64,000 bases of DNA from Exophiala sp. HKRS030 (taxonomy: Eukaryota; Ascomycota; Eurotiomycetes; Chaetothyriales; Herpotrichiellaceae): positions 6,076,001 through 6,140,000 of the forward strand of contig JAHWDD010000004.1 in the NCBI GenBank assembly GCA_023897205.1, written 5' to 3'. Shown one piece after another: positions 1 to 11,318 of this stretch; the first letter of the stretch is position 1; every line of letters begins with the position of its first letter. Position numbers and translations under genes: made by a program. The notes under the pieces are model-generated. The model saw nothing but the letters and a program-made list of their open reading frames with translations, was not told where the DNA came from and ran no database searches.

Positions 1-2562
1 TGTCAAAAGAATATGTCGATGAAGGCCTCGGGGATGAGGTTTCGCCACGTAGCGCTGGATCAAGAGAGCCTGACCGTAAGCTAAATGGATCGAAATTGGC
101 ATTCGCAGATGATTTGCCAAACCCAGGAAACTGAAATGCTCGTCTAGTCGCGGACAATCTGGTGGCTTCTGATTCTTTATCTTCACCACCAGAACGTAAA
201 ACAGGGAATGCCCAATTTCCACCATAACTAAGTCGCCGCCTAGGCTGAGCTGTTGGGTCAAATTCGTCCAGGTTGCGGGGAATGATTGGCTTTGACCCGA
301 CTTTAGGGAGCCCAATAGAGGTGGTTGATCAGCAAGAGTCTTACCTCTTTGTCGGTTCAGACCAAACATGGAAGACATTGAGTACTTTGGTTTGCTGGGT
401 TGCTGAGGTACTTCATCTTCTTCTTGTTCATCTGTGGCCTCATCGGATCCAGGAGGATTTTTATGAGTCTCCACGTTGGGGACAGACGTTTGCAATGGAC
501 TCGAGAATGATCTGCTTGATGAAGACCCTGCCGATGGAGTCTCAGTATGCCTATTCGGCTCCTGAACCACGGGCGAGGTAATCCTAGGAATTGAAGCAAT
601 GCCAGACTCAGCAACGCTGCTCGAAGGAATGGGACCTTCTGTTTCAGGCAGCTCATCTGCGGACTCATCTCCAAGTAGATCAGCTGGTAGCAGGGAATCT
701 GCTCTTGGACTCATTGGGACCGAAGTGATGGCATCGAGATCCTCGGGTACTCCAGGTGATAACTCTGTTGGCATCCATGACATTCCATTCTGTGGATTGA
801 AATATCCACCGCCGACATTTGTGGGCGAAACACTTGGGGCAGATGTGAATTGTGGTGCTGTTGCGAAAGGTTCAGCTCCGATGAAAGGTCCGCGTGGCGA
901 GGAAATGTTACTTCCACGAGAATTCGTATGTCGAGGTCGACGAATCTGCCTTAGAGGACGACGAATGGCATCGAGATCAAGAGGTGCCATCTGTGGTGCA
1001 AAGGCAAGAGAATTGGCTCGTCTTGTCTCGTACTGAGTGATCTGCTCGCGTGTATAACTAACTTGCTGATTGATGAGCTGGAGGTCGTTCCAAATTCTTG
1101 TATACTGGTGTTGTAAACCATCAAACCGAAGACGCCATCTCATATTTCGCTCATATTCAAGACGATCAGCCTCTCTGCTTTCGTCGGTCTCGTCTTCGAC
1201 ATTGTATTGTTGACGCTCCTCTTCCAAGGCCTTGATCTGAAGTGCCTTTTCTTTATTGTCTTCCTCGAGCATAGCCACCTCTTTCTGCTCATCTTCAACC
1301 TTTTTGCGAATCTCTCGGAGTTCAGATTGCGTCCGACGCTCGATGGCGGCCTTTTGAGTCTCAATTCCTGCAATTTCTTCTTTCATCGAAGCGATTTGGT
1401 CCTCCCATTTGGCGATTTCGTCAACTCGCTTCCTTCTCTCGTTGTCCTTCTGAGCGATCAGTCGTTCCTTCTTTATCTTTTCGTTCTGGGCTGTCCGACT
1501 GGCAGTTTCGGCCTTGTTGACCTTTTTCCGAAGCTCATTGCTTTCCTCGTCACGTTCTTTCAGCCGCTGTTTGAGATCATTGGCAGCCAGGGTAAGCTCC
1601 TTCAATTTTGATTCATGCGCAATCTCTTCCTCAAGGATCTGTGATTCGACATTTTCAGTCTCTTGTTGCTTTTCTTGCAGTTTCTTGGACAGCTCGACCA
1701 AATTGCCGTCCTGTTCCTGGTCGAGGGCAGGAGAGGGATTTTCGTGAGCATATTGTGACTCAATGGCATGGCTAGCCGGAGATGATCTGCGATTCATGGT
1801 ACCCCGCCTGCCCATAGGACCGCCGCCACTAGGCTCCCGAGCCATAGCAGGTGCTGAATTCGGTAGGACGATGGTCGGATTGCGGACGGAGATTGCGCGA
1901 ACAGTGGGAAACGAATCGGAGGATTCATCTTGGGAAGAAGTAGAGGAGTCATTGTGAGTACGAATTCGCAACGGGGCACTCGGAGTCTGAAAGGAGCCTG
2001 CACTGAGACAGAAGATTCGAATGTCATAGATTGTGCCAGGAGTAAGATTTGATATTATTGCGCCCATCTCATTTTTCCGTGTCGAACCGATAATCCTCCC
2101 ATTGACTTCGACATGATGTTCAGTGACGGAAGAAGCGGGTTCGGCATGTTTCCAAGTGACTTGAACTTCGCGAGAGGAAATGTCCTCGAGGGTAACGTAA
2201 GGAGTGGGTGGGATATCTAGGCCGAGTTTTTCAATCAAGATATTGTTTGGGGTCTGGATGACCGAATATGCACGCCAGAGAAGCCTGCGCAAGCGAGTTA
2301 GTAAAGTCCTACGCATCCGGCAGACAAGCAGAAAAGCTCACCATCCAAAAGCCCATATGACAGCGACGAGAAGAAGGAGCGCCATGCGACCCTTGACATT
2401 AACTCTTGGGGCAAGTAGTTGATAGGCATATGTGGCCCAATCGAAAGACTCCTGCTGCCATCGAGATGTGTCCATCCACAGCAGCGGGATGGCAGGCATG
2501 CGTTGGTGAAGATGAGAAACCGAAGAGGAGAAATTCAAGATGGAATTTACGGCGGCCGACAT
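1..2562 (-). CDS. Fibronectin type III / coiled-coil membrane-anchored protein (C-terminus beyond window)
   Basis: Two exons are visible. The N-terminal exon encodes a hydrophobic anchor (ALLLLVAVIWAFGW) and ends at a GTGAGC donor near 2342; the next exon starts after GCGCAG near 2285 and continues LLWRAYSVIQTPNN. An FN3-like beta domain follows (about 2215-1960; VTWKHAEPASSVTEHHVEVN, then PGTIYDIRIFC), next a long charged coiled coil (about 1720-1080), then a Ser/Pro-rich disordered tail. The frame is open to base 1, so the C-terminus lies outside. Fungal relatives are annotated only as FN3-domain proteins, with no established function. The start is uncertain: I chose the Met at 2562 because the upstream extension to an in-frame ATG at 2817 is low-complexity; 2817 remains possible. 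Confidence 0.75.
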
Positions 2563-2817
2563 ACGAGTCAGAGGCACGAGAGAGCACTTGTTAATGTTGG
2601 CTTTGATGGAATAGGTTAAGAATTGGTTCCAAGACGGGAGGAGGTGGTGGCGTTGATAGTGTGCTTGACCATTGCTACAGTGGGATTGGTGTCTTGTAGG
2701 AGGGAGGTGTGGTGCGATCGTGGTGTGGGGAGTACGGAGTATTTTGACCGTGGGTTTCCTCGGTTCTACAGCCGAAGCTTTGACTGGTGTTTTGGTTGTT
2801 TGACTATGAGTGGTCAT

Positions 2818-3247
2818 TCATCTAGCCTAGCGATAGATTTTTGCTATGATCTAAAAAATGATTCCAGCGCGTGAAGAGTCGATTTTTCTAGTCTCTCGAT
2901 TCATTTTTGCGTATTTTGATACCTAAATGTTCTACTATGAGCATTTCAGGAAAGTGCCCGCCTGCCGTTTGCAGGTTACTGTTGTTCTTGTGGCAAGTGC
3001 GATCGCCGCCTAGAAGTCACGGGCATGACTCAGCCTGTACCTTCGAACGGAAGGAGCCATAACGCCTGACTGCAAGATGTAATCTCTCCAGCATGGCATG
3101 CGTTTTGGTCAATATGAGATGATGATATCTAGTATGAACTGCTGCTGCAATACAATCAGCGTCTGCCTTATTTGTCATATATTTGTACAGCCTCCCATAT
3201 GCACTCCTATTCATGTGGTTTTAATATATACATCCAAATCACGTAGT
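2818..3247. other. Intergenic, no gene seen
   Basis: Separates the 5' end of the FN3 gene from the 3' end of the transporter gene. A TACGGAGTA motif lies just inside the upstream leader of the FN3 gene at 2733-2741. I see no ORF with protein-like composition. Confidence 0.5.
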
Positions 3248-4587
3248 CTATCTTTCCTTCCTCAGCCCTTCAATCTCCTCCTTGACCCTCCAATCTTCCC
3301 TCACAATCAACAATTGACCCTTCCAGATCTTCCGCACTGTGAAAGTGACATTCACGAAAAACACCGTGATCAAGCCCAGCAACAGAATAACCGTGATCAC
3401 CCGAAAGAATGGACTGTCCATCTCGGTCGCGAATAACGTCGTACTGGTTGCCAGCGTCCCCGTTGGGAAGATGACCGCATTCCACGCCGGTGTCCATACC
3501 AGCTCTCGATGATAGGCGCGGTCCAACATGGCGCATATACAGAGGAACAGCCACACGAAACCTAACCCAGTCAGGAGCAGCGCGAGGAGTATACACGCCA
3601 TGTGTAGCGGTTGAGCTGCCTGTGCCGTGAGGAATATGCCAGAATTATACTCTGCGAATCGCTTGTGTGTATCGGCCGCGGCTCCCAGGAGTTGCAATGC
3701 CGCAGCACATTGACCCGTAGGACCGATGAGGATGAAAATTGTCGGAGTCTGAAGAGCAGGTGGCCATCCTTTAGCCAAGAGTTGGTGAAACAGGAAGGTA
3801 TACAAGATCACAGCGAGAATGACTCCAACGCCGTTGGCGCAAAAAGACGTGATGATTATGGGAACAGCAAGACGAGGAGAAAGGTCGTAGGCTTCAGTTG
3901 TAAGAAGCCCACCAACGGCCGCCAGAGTTGCGACGCCCACAGCCGGAATGATAATGGCCGCTGGGAGGTGGTGATCGAGAATAGTATGATGCCGGATGAG
4001 CGTGACGAAGCAGAAAAACAGCATGAGAAAGATCCACACTGCCACAATCCACCACATGACGACAGCGAGAATGGTGAATGCATGGCCGCCCCATTTGGCG
4101 TTGCTGACTGTGAGACTGACAAAGGCAACAAGAGTCATCCAGGCAATGGACCAGCAAGGTAAGAAGCAAAGGTCAGGGACACTGGCAATGAGCTCGTTGA
4201 ATGCTCTTCGACGGTAGAGTAAAAAGTGAAGGATGAAGAGGGTGGAAAAGATGATATACAGGACGAGATCGAGGGTAAAGCCGATTGTCGAGATGACCTG
4301 AAGGCCGTTGAATTGATAAGGACATTGATGCATTAATATCGAAATGATTCCAGCATTCATGCACCATGCAAACCTGTACAGCCAAAGTCAACAGACAGAA
4401 CACCAGGTAAACCCTCGACTTAAGCATATACATGGACTACATACCATATGGGCCCAAAGTCTTGGACTATTGCACGAAAGGCACTGCGTCTGAGAGGCTC
4501 TTTCTGCCGTATATTTTTCTCCTGATCATCATGCTTGAGATTAATCGTGTCTGGCTGATCTGCCAATTCTAACTGCTGGTTATCCAT
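3248..4587 (-). CDS. TDT-family transporter (Mae1 malate / SSU1 sulfite efflux type)
   Basis: Two exons (4587-4445 and 4373-3248) are joined by a 71-bp intron with a perfect GTATGT donor and a TACAG acceptor. Splicing restores IWFAWCMNAGIISILMH, a typical start of the first membrane segment in this family. The product has 422 residues and about ten hydrophobic segments; TPTIFILIGPTGQ is the conserved central motif of the voltage-dependent anion/dicarboxylate (TDT) family. These proteins export or import small anions (malate, sulfite) at the plasma membrane. The sequence does not decide between malate and sulfite. The N-terminus (MDNQQLELADQPD) is cytosolic and charged. The intron model is strong because phase and homology agree. 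Confidence 0.85.
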
Positions 4588-5742
4588 GCCAGCGGATGGT
4601 GAAGCTACCAGCTTGAATCGTTGTAATAAAGAGACCGCCCCACTGCAGTTGCACTCATGTCAAGAAGGACGTCGAAGCGACCTAATATACCACATAGGCA
4701 TCGCTACCGTATTCTGAACTGGTGCTATCGTACAACCCCAACGGACGTGGTCAAGCTCTATGCCAAGATGCAGCTACGTGTTCGGAGATGAGGCCGTAGA
4801 GCAAACATCAGAGTGAGTCAGAATAATTGAGATTGAATATGTAATCAAGCGCCGCGCCCTGTGAAAAACCTCATTGAACAATAGAAGAGCCTCTCGCTGC
4901 TTGAAGCGAGGAATTGCGATCAATGCTATTGGGGCAAGGGAACTAGACCCAGCATAGGATGGCTACTCAGTAATGGAAGTTTGAACAAGGTAAATTGAGT
5001 AGGGGAGGTACTAAAAGCCCCGGCTGGCCGAGGAGATGTTGGTCATAACACATTCTAAAAAGCCCGACTGAGGCACGGTTCAGAAACATGGCCTAAGCCG
5101 TGGACGAGTGGTTGGTTGACAAAGTTGGGGTAACAGCCAAGTAGGACCTTACTCCCTAGAAAATGATAGGATGATCTTGTCATCACGGGAAAAAGACGTC
5201 AAGGTGTCAATCAAGGTAACAACGTCTTGAACACCGTGAACACCTTAGTCTGAAAGAGGGAAGAATGTTCCTCCCCCACAGTGCCAGTGCCAGTGCCAGT
5301 GCCAGTGCCGGTCTCCCGCCAAAGGCTATGGTTTTGTACGAAGGCGGGAGACGGGGGACGCTCGTGGAATTCTGTTCCGATCTCGTGTTGGGTTTTACAA
5401 CCAGTCATGGCGATTGGGCAATCCTGGCAATCTCTTGATCAGTCCCTGATCGTGTTGGATGAATAATAACGTGATGGAGGTGGTTCGACGGCATGTCAAT
5501 TGATATCTTGTCAAGCGGTTGCAAGGCATCCTTTCTAGAATCTAGGCTTTGTGCGTATCGTGGATTTGGATTCATATTACAATTGAAACGTCGCATTAAC
5601 GTCAACCAGTCTATTGACAAAGTTGTCGTATTCCCCTGAAGAAGCTTTTGATATACAAGTACAATCCGCCTATCCGTTTTCCGGGGTATCATGAGGTTGA
5701 TCGAGCCAGCTGCCGTCTACTTGCTCGTTCAATTCCATCAAA
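4588..5742. other. Intergenic: transporter promoter side and TAF9 3' side
   Basis: No protein-like ORF. It holds a short hexanucleotide microsatellite at 5279-5309. The part next to 4587 should contain the transporter promoter; I did not recognise a clear TATA box. Confidence 0.5.
5279..5309. repeat. (GTGCCA)n microsatellite, about five copies
   Basis: Five perfect tandem copies of CAGTGC/GTGCCA in an intergenic region. Open frames across it on both strands encode only the dipeptide-like repeat and are artefacts of the microsatellite. Confidence 0.9.
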
Positions 5743-6561
5743 TCATAAATCTTGCATGTCTGCATCGCCATCCTTGTCACCACCACCACCACCATCACCA
5801 TTGTCCGGCCCGAAGACGTCCTCCATGTCGCCTAAGCCTTCTTCATCATCCTCATTGCCACCTCCATCTTCCATCATCAGATCTTCCGGCTCGGGCTTCT
5901 CTTCGGGTTCAGCCTCATCCGGTGTCTCCTCACCCTCACTGTCCCATTCATCCTTCAAACCCCAACCCAGACCAGTCAGACAGTATTTCTCATGTGGCAA
6001 TTTCACACCACCAATCAAAGGCCCACCCTTGTCGCCGTCTCGTGCTTGTGAACTGAGTGAGATTCTGTTCCGTTCGTCGGCTAGAGTTTTGAGAAATTCC
6101 TTGGGCAAACTGCTTTGAAATTGATGTCCCATCTTCGAGCCTATTGCCATTCGTAGCGCGGCCAGGCTGATATCACCTTCCTCGCTATTCTTCTGGTTGT
6201 GTTTCGCACCCCGACCCTTGGCATTAGTAGCCACGTCCGCCTGATCATACGCTTCAGTCTGAATATATAGCGCATCAGACAACACCGAACTTGTATATCG
6301 ATAAGCAAAGTCCATCAGCTGTAATGGCACACGTTGCTGGTACGCTGCGATACCGTGTGATACGAGTAGAAGATGTATTAAACGATGATCCCGCGGTCGT
6401 CTGGAATTGCCATTGTCTGAGAGGGATGTCAATGGCTGTGAGAGGAGCGCTTCGACTTGAGGCTGCGTAGAGGGTTGAGACGGTTGCGTCGTCGGTGGAA
6501 GAGACTGTGATGGTTCTGCAGGAGGAGTGAGTGGTCCAGGAGCGATGGCTGGTGAACTCAT
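5743..6561 (-). CDS. TAF9: TFIID/SAGA subunit TAF9
   Basis: Single exon, 272 residues. After a Pro/Ser/Gln-rich leader (1-50) comes a histone-fold domain (about 53-115: RRPRDHRLIHLLLVSHGIAA, then a helix with LMDFAYRYTSSVLSDA) that matches the TAF9 family, which pairs with TAF6 in TFIID and SAGA. The motif LPHEKYCLTGLGW near residue 195 is the conserved fungal TAF9 segment after the histone fold. The C-terminus is strongly acidic (Asp/Glu/Gly runs), a tail common in fungal TAF9. The start ATG at 6561 is the first in frame. The protein is expected in the nucleus as a general transcription factor subunit. No intron is needed. Confidence 0.93.
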   Translation of the reverse strand: MSSPAIAPGPLTPPAEPSQSLPPTTQPSQPSTQPQVEALLSQPLTSLSDNGNSRRPRDHRLIHLLLVSHGIAAYQQRVPLQLMDFAYRYTSSVLSDALYIQTEAYDQADVATNAKGRGAKHNQKNSEEGDISLAALRMAIGSKMGHQFQSSLPKEFLKTLADERNRISLSSQARDGDKGGPLIGGVKLPHEKYCLTGLGWGLKDEWDSEGEETPDEAEPEEKPEPEDLMMEDGGGNEDDEEGLGDMEDVFGPDNGDGGGGGDKDGDADMQDL

Positions 6562-8187
6562 GGTGACGGAAGAGAGTTGAAGACTCGAAGCGGGCGTTGG
6601 GAGAGGACGAGTACGAGAGGAGTTTTCGCGGGCTGTCTCATCTAAGAGTGCATTGTTTCGCTAAGAGATTCTGCCTGTGAATAGACCAAGTGTAGAGAGG
6701 AATCGAGTTCTTAGGTAGTGGTGGTAATTGAAGTCAGTGTCTTTGGTATGTGTACTGGACCACTGGCATCAAATCAAGGAGCGCGACGTTGATGGTTTGC
6801 ACCGCGCCGCCAAGGAGTTAGTGAATGCTAGACGATTAGCACCGAACGGGTTACCATATCACGTGCTCTACTTGCACATGTCTGAAAATGATGCCGCCCT
6901 ATACTAATCCTCGTTAACCTCAAACCAAGAAACTACCATTGGCGTCGTCGATTTGCCACTATAGCGCCGACAATGGCGTGGCGCAAAAGTACCAAGCTGC
7001 CAATCCACGTGCTGCCTGAGTAAGTTATTCTAGTGTTATCATAGCGTATTAATACAAATTAATGCATTTTTAGTGTATTCAAGCTGCACCTAGATTACCT
7101 ACTCTGCATATAAAGATGGAACATTTTGTCTAGTGAAGGACTATAGCAATCTGGATCTGGATCTGTACCGTAGATTACTGGCCTCAACCTCTATAGCTGC
7201 TGTGCTGTGATCACATCTATCTCTTGGTGTCCTTCTACCACTCTGTTTCACACCACTCCAGACGGGCTAATTGCTGCCTGCGGTGCCTCGTACACACCCG
7301 CTCTCGTACAGGTCAGGCGTGTGACCGGATTTGACGTCATCCTTCATATCTCGTTCAATCCTCTTTTCCCAAATTCCCACACTCAACATGGAAAATAGAA
7401 CCTCCACAACTTCTTCCCGGACAGGCTCCACGGCGGCACAGCACACTAATACGAACTACAACCTGCCACTACCACATCCTTATCGTTGACAAGCTATTGG
7501 AAATCCGTCCCCATAAAGGCTCCGCACGTTGATCAGAGGTTACCTGGCACCCTGGGTAGACACCACAACCAGCGAAGCCTGGAGGCCTTAGGCGCCAGCG
7601 TGGCACGTCTATCGTCTTTGTACCGGACGAACTTCCCATTGCGTTCATCTGCTCAATTTTATCATGCTCCTCATCGTTCGCGTGGCCTGCATTGGTACCC
7701 ATCATCATGAGAATGCACACCTGAGCCTCAAATCGAAGAACTCACTACTCTATGAAACCATGGTGTCCATGAACATTAAATGAAACACGGTTGGTGCAAG
7801 CCAATGCTTCTCTTCATGACCCACCCATACATACCCTCCTTCTTCATGAAGCCTAGTCAAGTTTTGCCCAAAAGAACCCGCTCCTGCACGATGTTACGTC
7901 GCTGAGGCATTTACCAATGCACTTTGTGAACGATTCCGGGATCTGTTCCGTCCATGAGCCACTCTCGATCTCGAAAGCCAATGCCTGTCGGTGATTTGTC
8001 GAAGCCGCATATCACTAGAGACGTTGCAGCCAAGGATGCTTGCCATGCTTGCCATGCTTGCCCATGCTTGACATGCTTGTCATGCATCGGGAGCTTGGTG
8101 CTATAAAACTGGGGATGCCGCGATCTCCATCACAAGCCGGACAATTTCCTTCAGCTGTTTTTCTATTCCTCCTCTGCGACATCAAAA
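6562..8187. other. Divergent promoter region between TAF9 and the amino-acid permease
   Basis: About 1.6 kb with no credible gene; small overlapping ORFs on both strands around 7.2-7.7 kb have no recognisable composition. The right end holds the permease TATA box and the CATGCTTG array listed separately. Confidence 0.5.
8034..8107 (+). promoter_or_regulatory. CATGCTTG array plus TATA box upstream of the permease
   Basis: Five near-identical ATGCTTG(C/A/T) units at 9-10 bp spacing lie at 8034-8080, followed by TATAAA at 8102-8107, about 80 bp before the permease ATG at 8188. The TATA placement fits a fungal core promoter. The array spacing is close to one helical turn, which would suit cooperative binding by one factor; no known factor is assigned. 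Confidence 0.55.
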
Positions 8188-10299
8188 ATGAGTCTCAACA
8201 ACGATACCGACTCGCCTGGTGAAAAGCATGCCAACAATGTTCCAACATATGAGTCGGGTACGCTCGCTCAGCATGCACGCGGTCGGCAATTCAGCGTCGA
8301 CCCAGAGGATCAGGCCATGGTGACAGCCGACCAGAACATGCTTCATCACGCACTGAAGGGCAGACATATGCAGATGATTGCCATGTGAGTTTAACACCAG
8401 TTCCAGAGGTCAATATTGATCGATGATGCTAGTGGTGGTGCCATTGGTGCTGGTCTATTCATTGGCTCAGGCGGTGCCTTTCAGACCGGCGGGCCTGCTT
8501 CTGTGCTTCTTGGGTTTATGATTATCGGTCAGTCAAAACCTACAAATCATGCTGTGCGAGAGCTAATTTATTTCCAGGTCTCATGGTGTACGTACCTCAT
8601 ATCGCATACCACTATGTCCTCAGCTGAGATCTCTTTTTTAGGTACCTTATGATGCAGGCCCTTGCCGAAATGTCCGTCATGTATCCTATCAACGGCGCAT
8701 TTACCATGTACATCTGTCGCTTCGTCGACCCCTCTTTCGGCTTTGCTTGTGGCTGGGAATATGCTATCAGCTGGTTGACTGTCCTACCCTTCGAAATATC
8801 TGCGGCTTGCAACATCATACATTACTGGCCGGGATCCGAGGGGATTAACAACAGTGCTTGGATCGTCCCACTTCTTGTCGCTCTGGTGGCTATTCAGTTT
8901 TTTGGCGTGAGGGGATATGGAGAGGCAAGTCCACCAAATCCATTCCAGCGCATCAACTGACTGGAACAGGTCGAATTCGTCCTCAGTCTTATCAAAATCA
9001 TCGCGTGTATAGGTTTCATGATCCTTGGAATCATCATTAATTGCGGTGGCGTCCCGACAGACGACAGAGGCTATATCGGTGCAAGATACTGGTACTCCCA
9101 TCCGCTCTACAACTCACCTACGCCCTAGACTAACATATTGTACAGGCATTCACCTTACGAAGCCTTCCTCAACGGATTTCATGGATTCTGCTCTGTATTT
9201 GTGACCGCCGCCTTTGCTTACACTGGCACAGAGTTGACCGGATTAGCTGCTGCTGAGACGATTGACCCAAGAAAGGAGATCCCGAGGGCTTCGAAACAGG
9301 TCGTTTGGCGTATCGCTATCTTCTACATCGTCAACCTTTTCCTTGTTGGTTTGATCGTTCCAGAGAACAGTCCTCTGTATACTGGCGAAGGTTCTACATC
9401 GCGCCACTCACCTTTTGTAATTGCCATCCAGTTAGCCGGAATTAAGGTGCTTCCATCGATTTTCAATGCTGTCATTTTGATTGCAGTGATGAGCGTTGCA
9501 AATTCCTGCACTTTTGGCTCGACTCGAACTATTCAAGCTCTCGCCGCTAATGGTATGTTCAGCAATTCCTTGATAATATACGACTCTAATCTCATATATA
9601 GGCATGGGTCCTAAACTACTGGCCTACGTTGATAAGAAGGGCCGCCCTGTGTCTGTGGTCATTCTCCAGCTCCTCTTCGGTTGCCTAGCGTTCATCAATT
9701 TGGCCGACAATGGTGGAACGATTTTCAATTGGCTCCTGTCGTTGTCGGGTCTTTCTATCCTGTTCGTCTACGGCGGCATTGCCCTTGCTCATATCCGCTT
9801 CCGCGCGGCCTGGTAAGCAAGAGATGGAATTCCCACTCCATTCATCAGTGAACTGACGAGTTGCAGGACAGCAAATGGTCATTCCTTGGACGAGCTTCCC
9901 TTCAGAGCAGCTTTCGGTATTTGGGGCTCGTATTTGTGCTTGCTCATCAACATCATTAGCTTGATCGCTCAATTCTATGTTGCACTCTATCCAATCGGTG
10001 GCCCTAACCTGGATGCTAACACCTTCTTCCAACTCTACCTTGCAGGTCCTCTGCTCATCTTCCTGTACTTAATCTGGAAAACCTACAGCTGGTTCACAAG
10101 GCCAGAAGACCGTCCACTATTCATCAAAATCAAGGATATCGATATCTACACGGGCATGAGGGAGGGTCAGCTACGCAGCATTAGTGGTGCAGGTGTTTCG
10201 GAGGAACAGAGGCGCGCTAGCATAACTGAGATGCAGGAAGAGAAGCGGAAGAAGGGCCCCAAGGATTACTTGATGGCTGGTATCAGAAATATCATCTAA
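8188..10299 (+). CDS. Amino-acid permease, APC/YAT family (eight exons)
   Basis: Exons: 8188-8384, 8433-8527, 8578-8587, 8642-8924, 8970-9091, 9146-9552, 9602-9812, 9867-10299; together 1758 nt, 585 residues. All junctions keep frame and rebuild the family pattern: HMQMIAIGGAIGAGLFIGSG at the first membrane helix, then GLMVYLMMQALAEMSVMYP, and the central FAYTGTELTGLAAAET. The protein should have 12 membrane helices with cytosolic ends, importing amino acids by proton symport at the plasma membrane; the substrate cannot be read from the sequence. Exon 3 is only 10 nt, and intron 4 (8925-8969) uses a GC donor in a perfect AG|GCAAGT context. The start follows a TATA box by about 80 bp. Confidence 0.93.
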
Positions 10300-11318
10300 A
10301 TCGTCAAGAGCTAGGTTTGATCGTCAGGCTGGGCACCACAATTGTGGTCGTCACGGACGCTTGCTAGCGATGGAGAGTAGACGCCTTCTATCGACTCTTC
10401 TCGAAAAAGACCACTTTGTGTCCCAGTCACTTCGTGAGATCAGAGGCATAGTGTTGATAAATCCGTTCTGTCATTCGCTGAGATTAGCTTATAATCAAGA
10501 GCTCAATAATCCAAAGATACCCAACGTGGGAGGGAACCTTGATCATAAAATATTGTGCAATCAAAGTTCTCCACCGCCAACTGCATGCTCAGTAATTCCT
10601 CTTTGGCTGCCCGAGAAACGCGGTTTCTCAGACGTGAGAATGCGTCTAGGACTTCTAACTACGGCTTACTATGATCTGTAAATCGTACATCATTGTCGTT
10701 AACAAGCATCGAAGAGCATCGTGAAAACCCAAGAAGTCACGAGTCACCCACACAACTACCTACTAACTAACTACCTAGTCAGCCCCCTTTCACCGCAGCC
10801 TTGCGGAGTAGAGTGCTAACTAATTGAAACAATCACACCTTCACACCTACCTCAACAGTGCGAAGTTTCTCCATCCTCATGCCACGATGAAATCAGACAA
10901 TGGGGAGACGGCAACGTGCGAATCCTCCTCTCCTCTCACGCTGTGCCTTTTCTCAGTTCTCCACGGCAAGTTCCGTATCCGTTTTGCTCAAGCTATAGTT
11001 GATGGTTGATGCGCCTTTGCTAAGCGAAGCACTGCACTAAGTTGTTCTCAACTGACTACTAGTATGGCTCTGGTTAAGCTTGACATAGGGACATTGGTAT
11101 TTCATTAGTTGCGCCGTGCACGTTGACTTTGACCCCTCGTTTTGAAAAGAGTAATGTCCCTCCCGTGTAACACACTAGGATCTACATTGCCAGAAGTAGT
11201 GAGTAGAAGTATTTTGGAAGACTACTTCCTTATGATTGGTGCTAAGAGCTGTATCGCACGATCGCTATCGGAGATAAGATGAATAAAACAGTGATGTATT
11301 CATTGAATACTCAACTAC
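10300..11318. other. Intergenic, no gene seen
   Basis: Lies between the 3' ends of the permease and the HET-NACHT-ankyrin gene. It contains repeated CTAACTAACTACCTA-type sequence near 10.76 kb. The ORF at 10361-10681 has no recognisable domain and no splice context. Confidence 0.45.
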
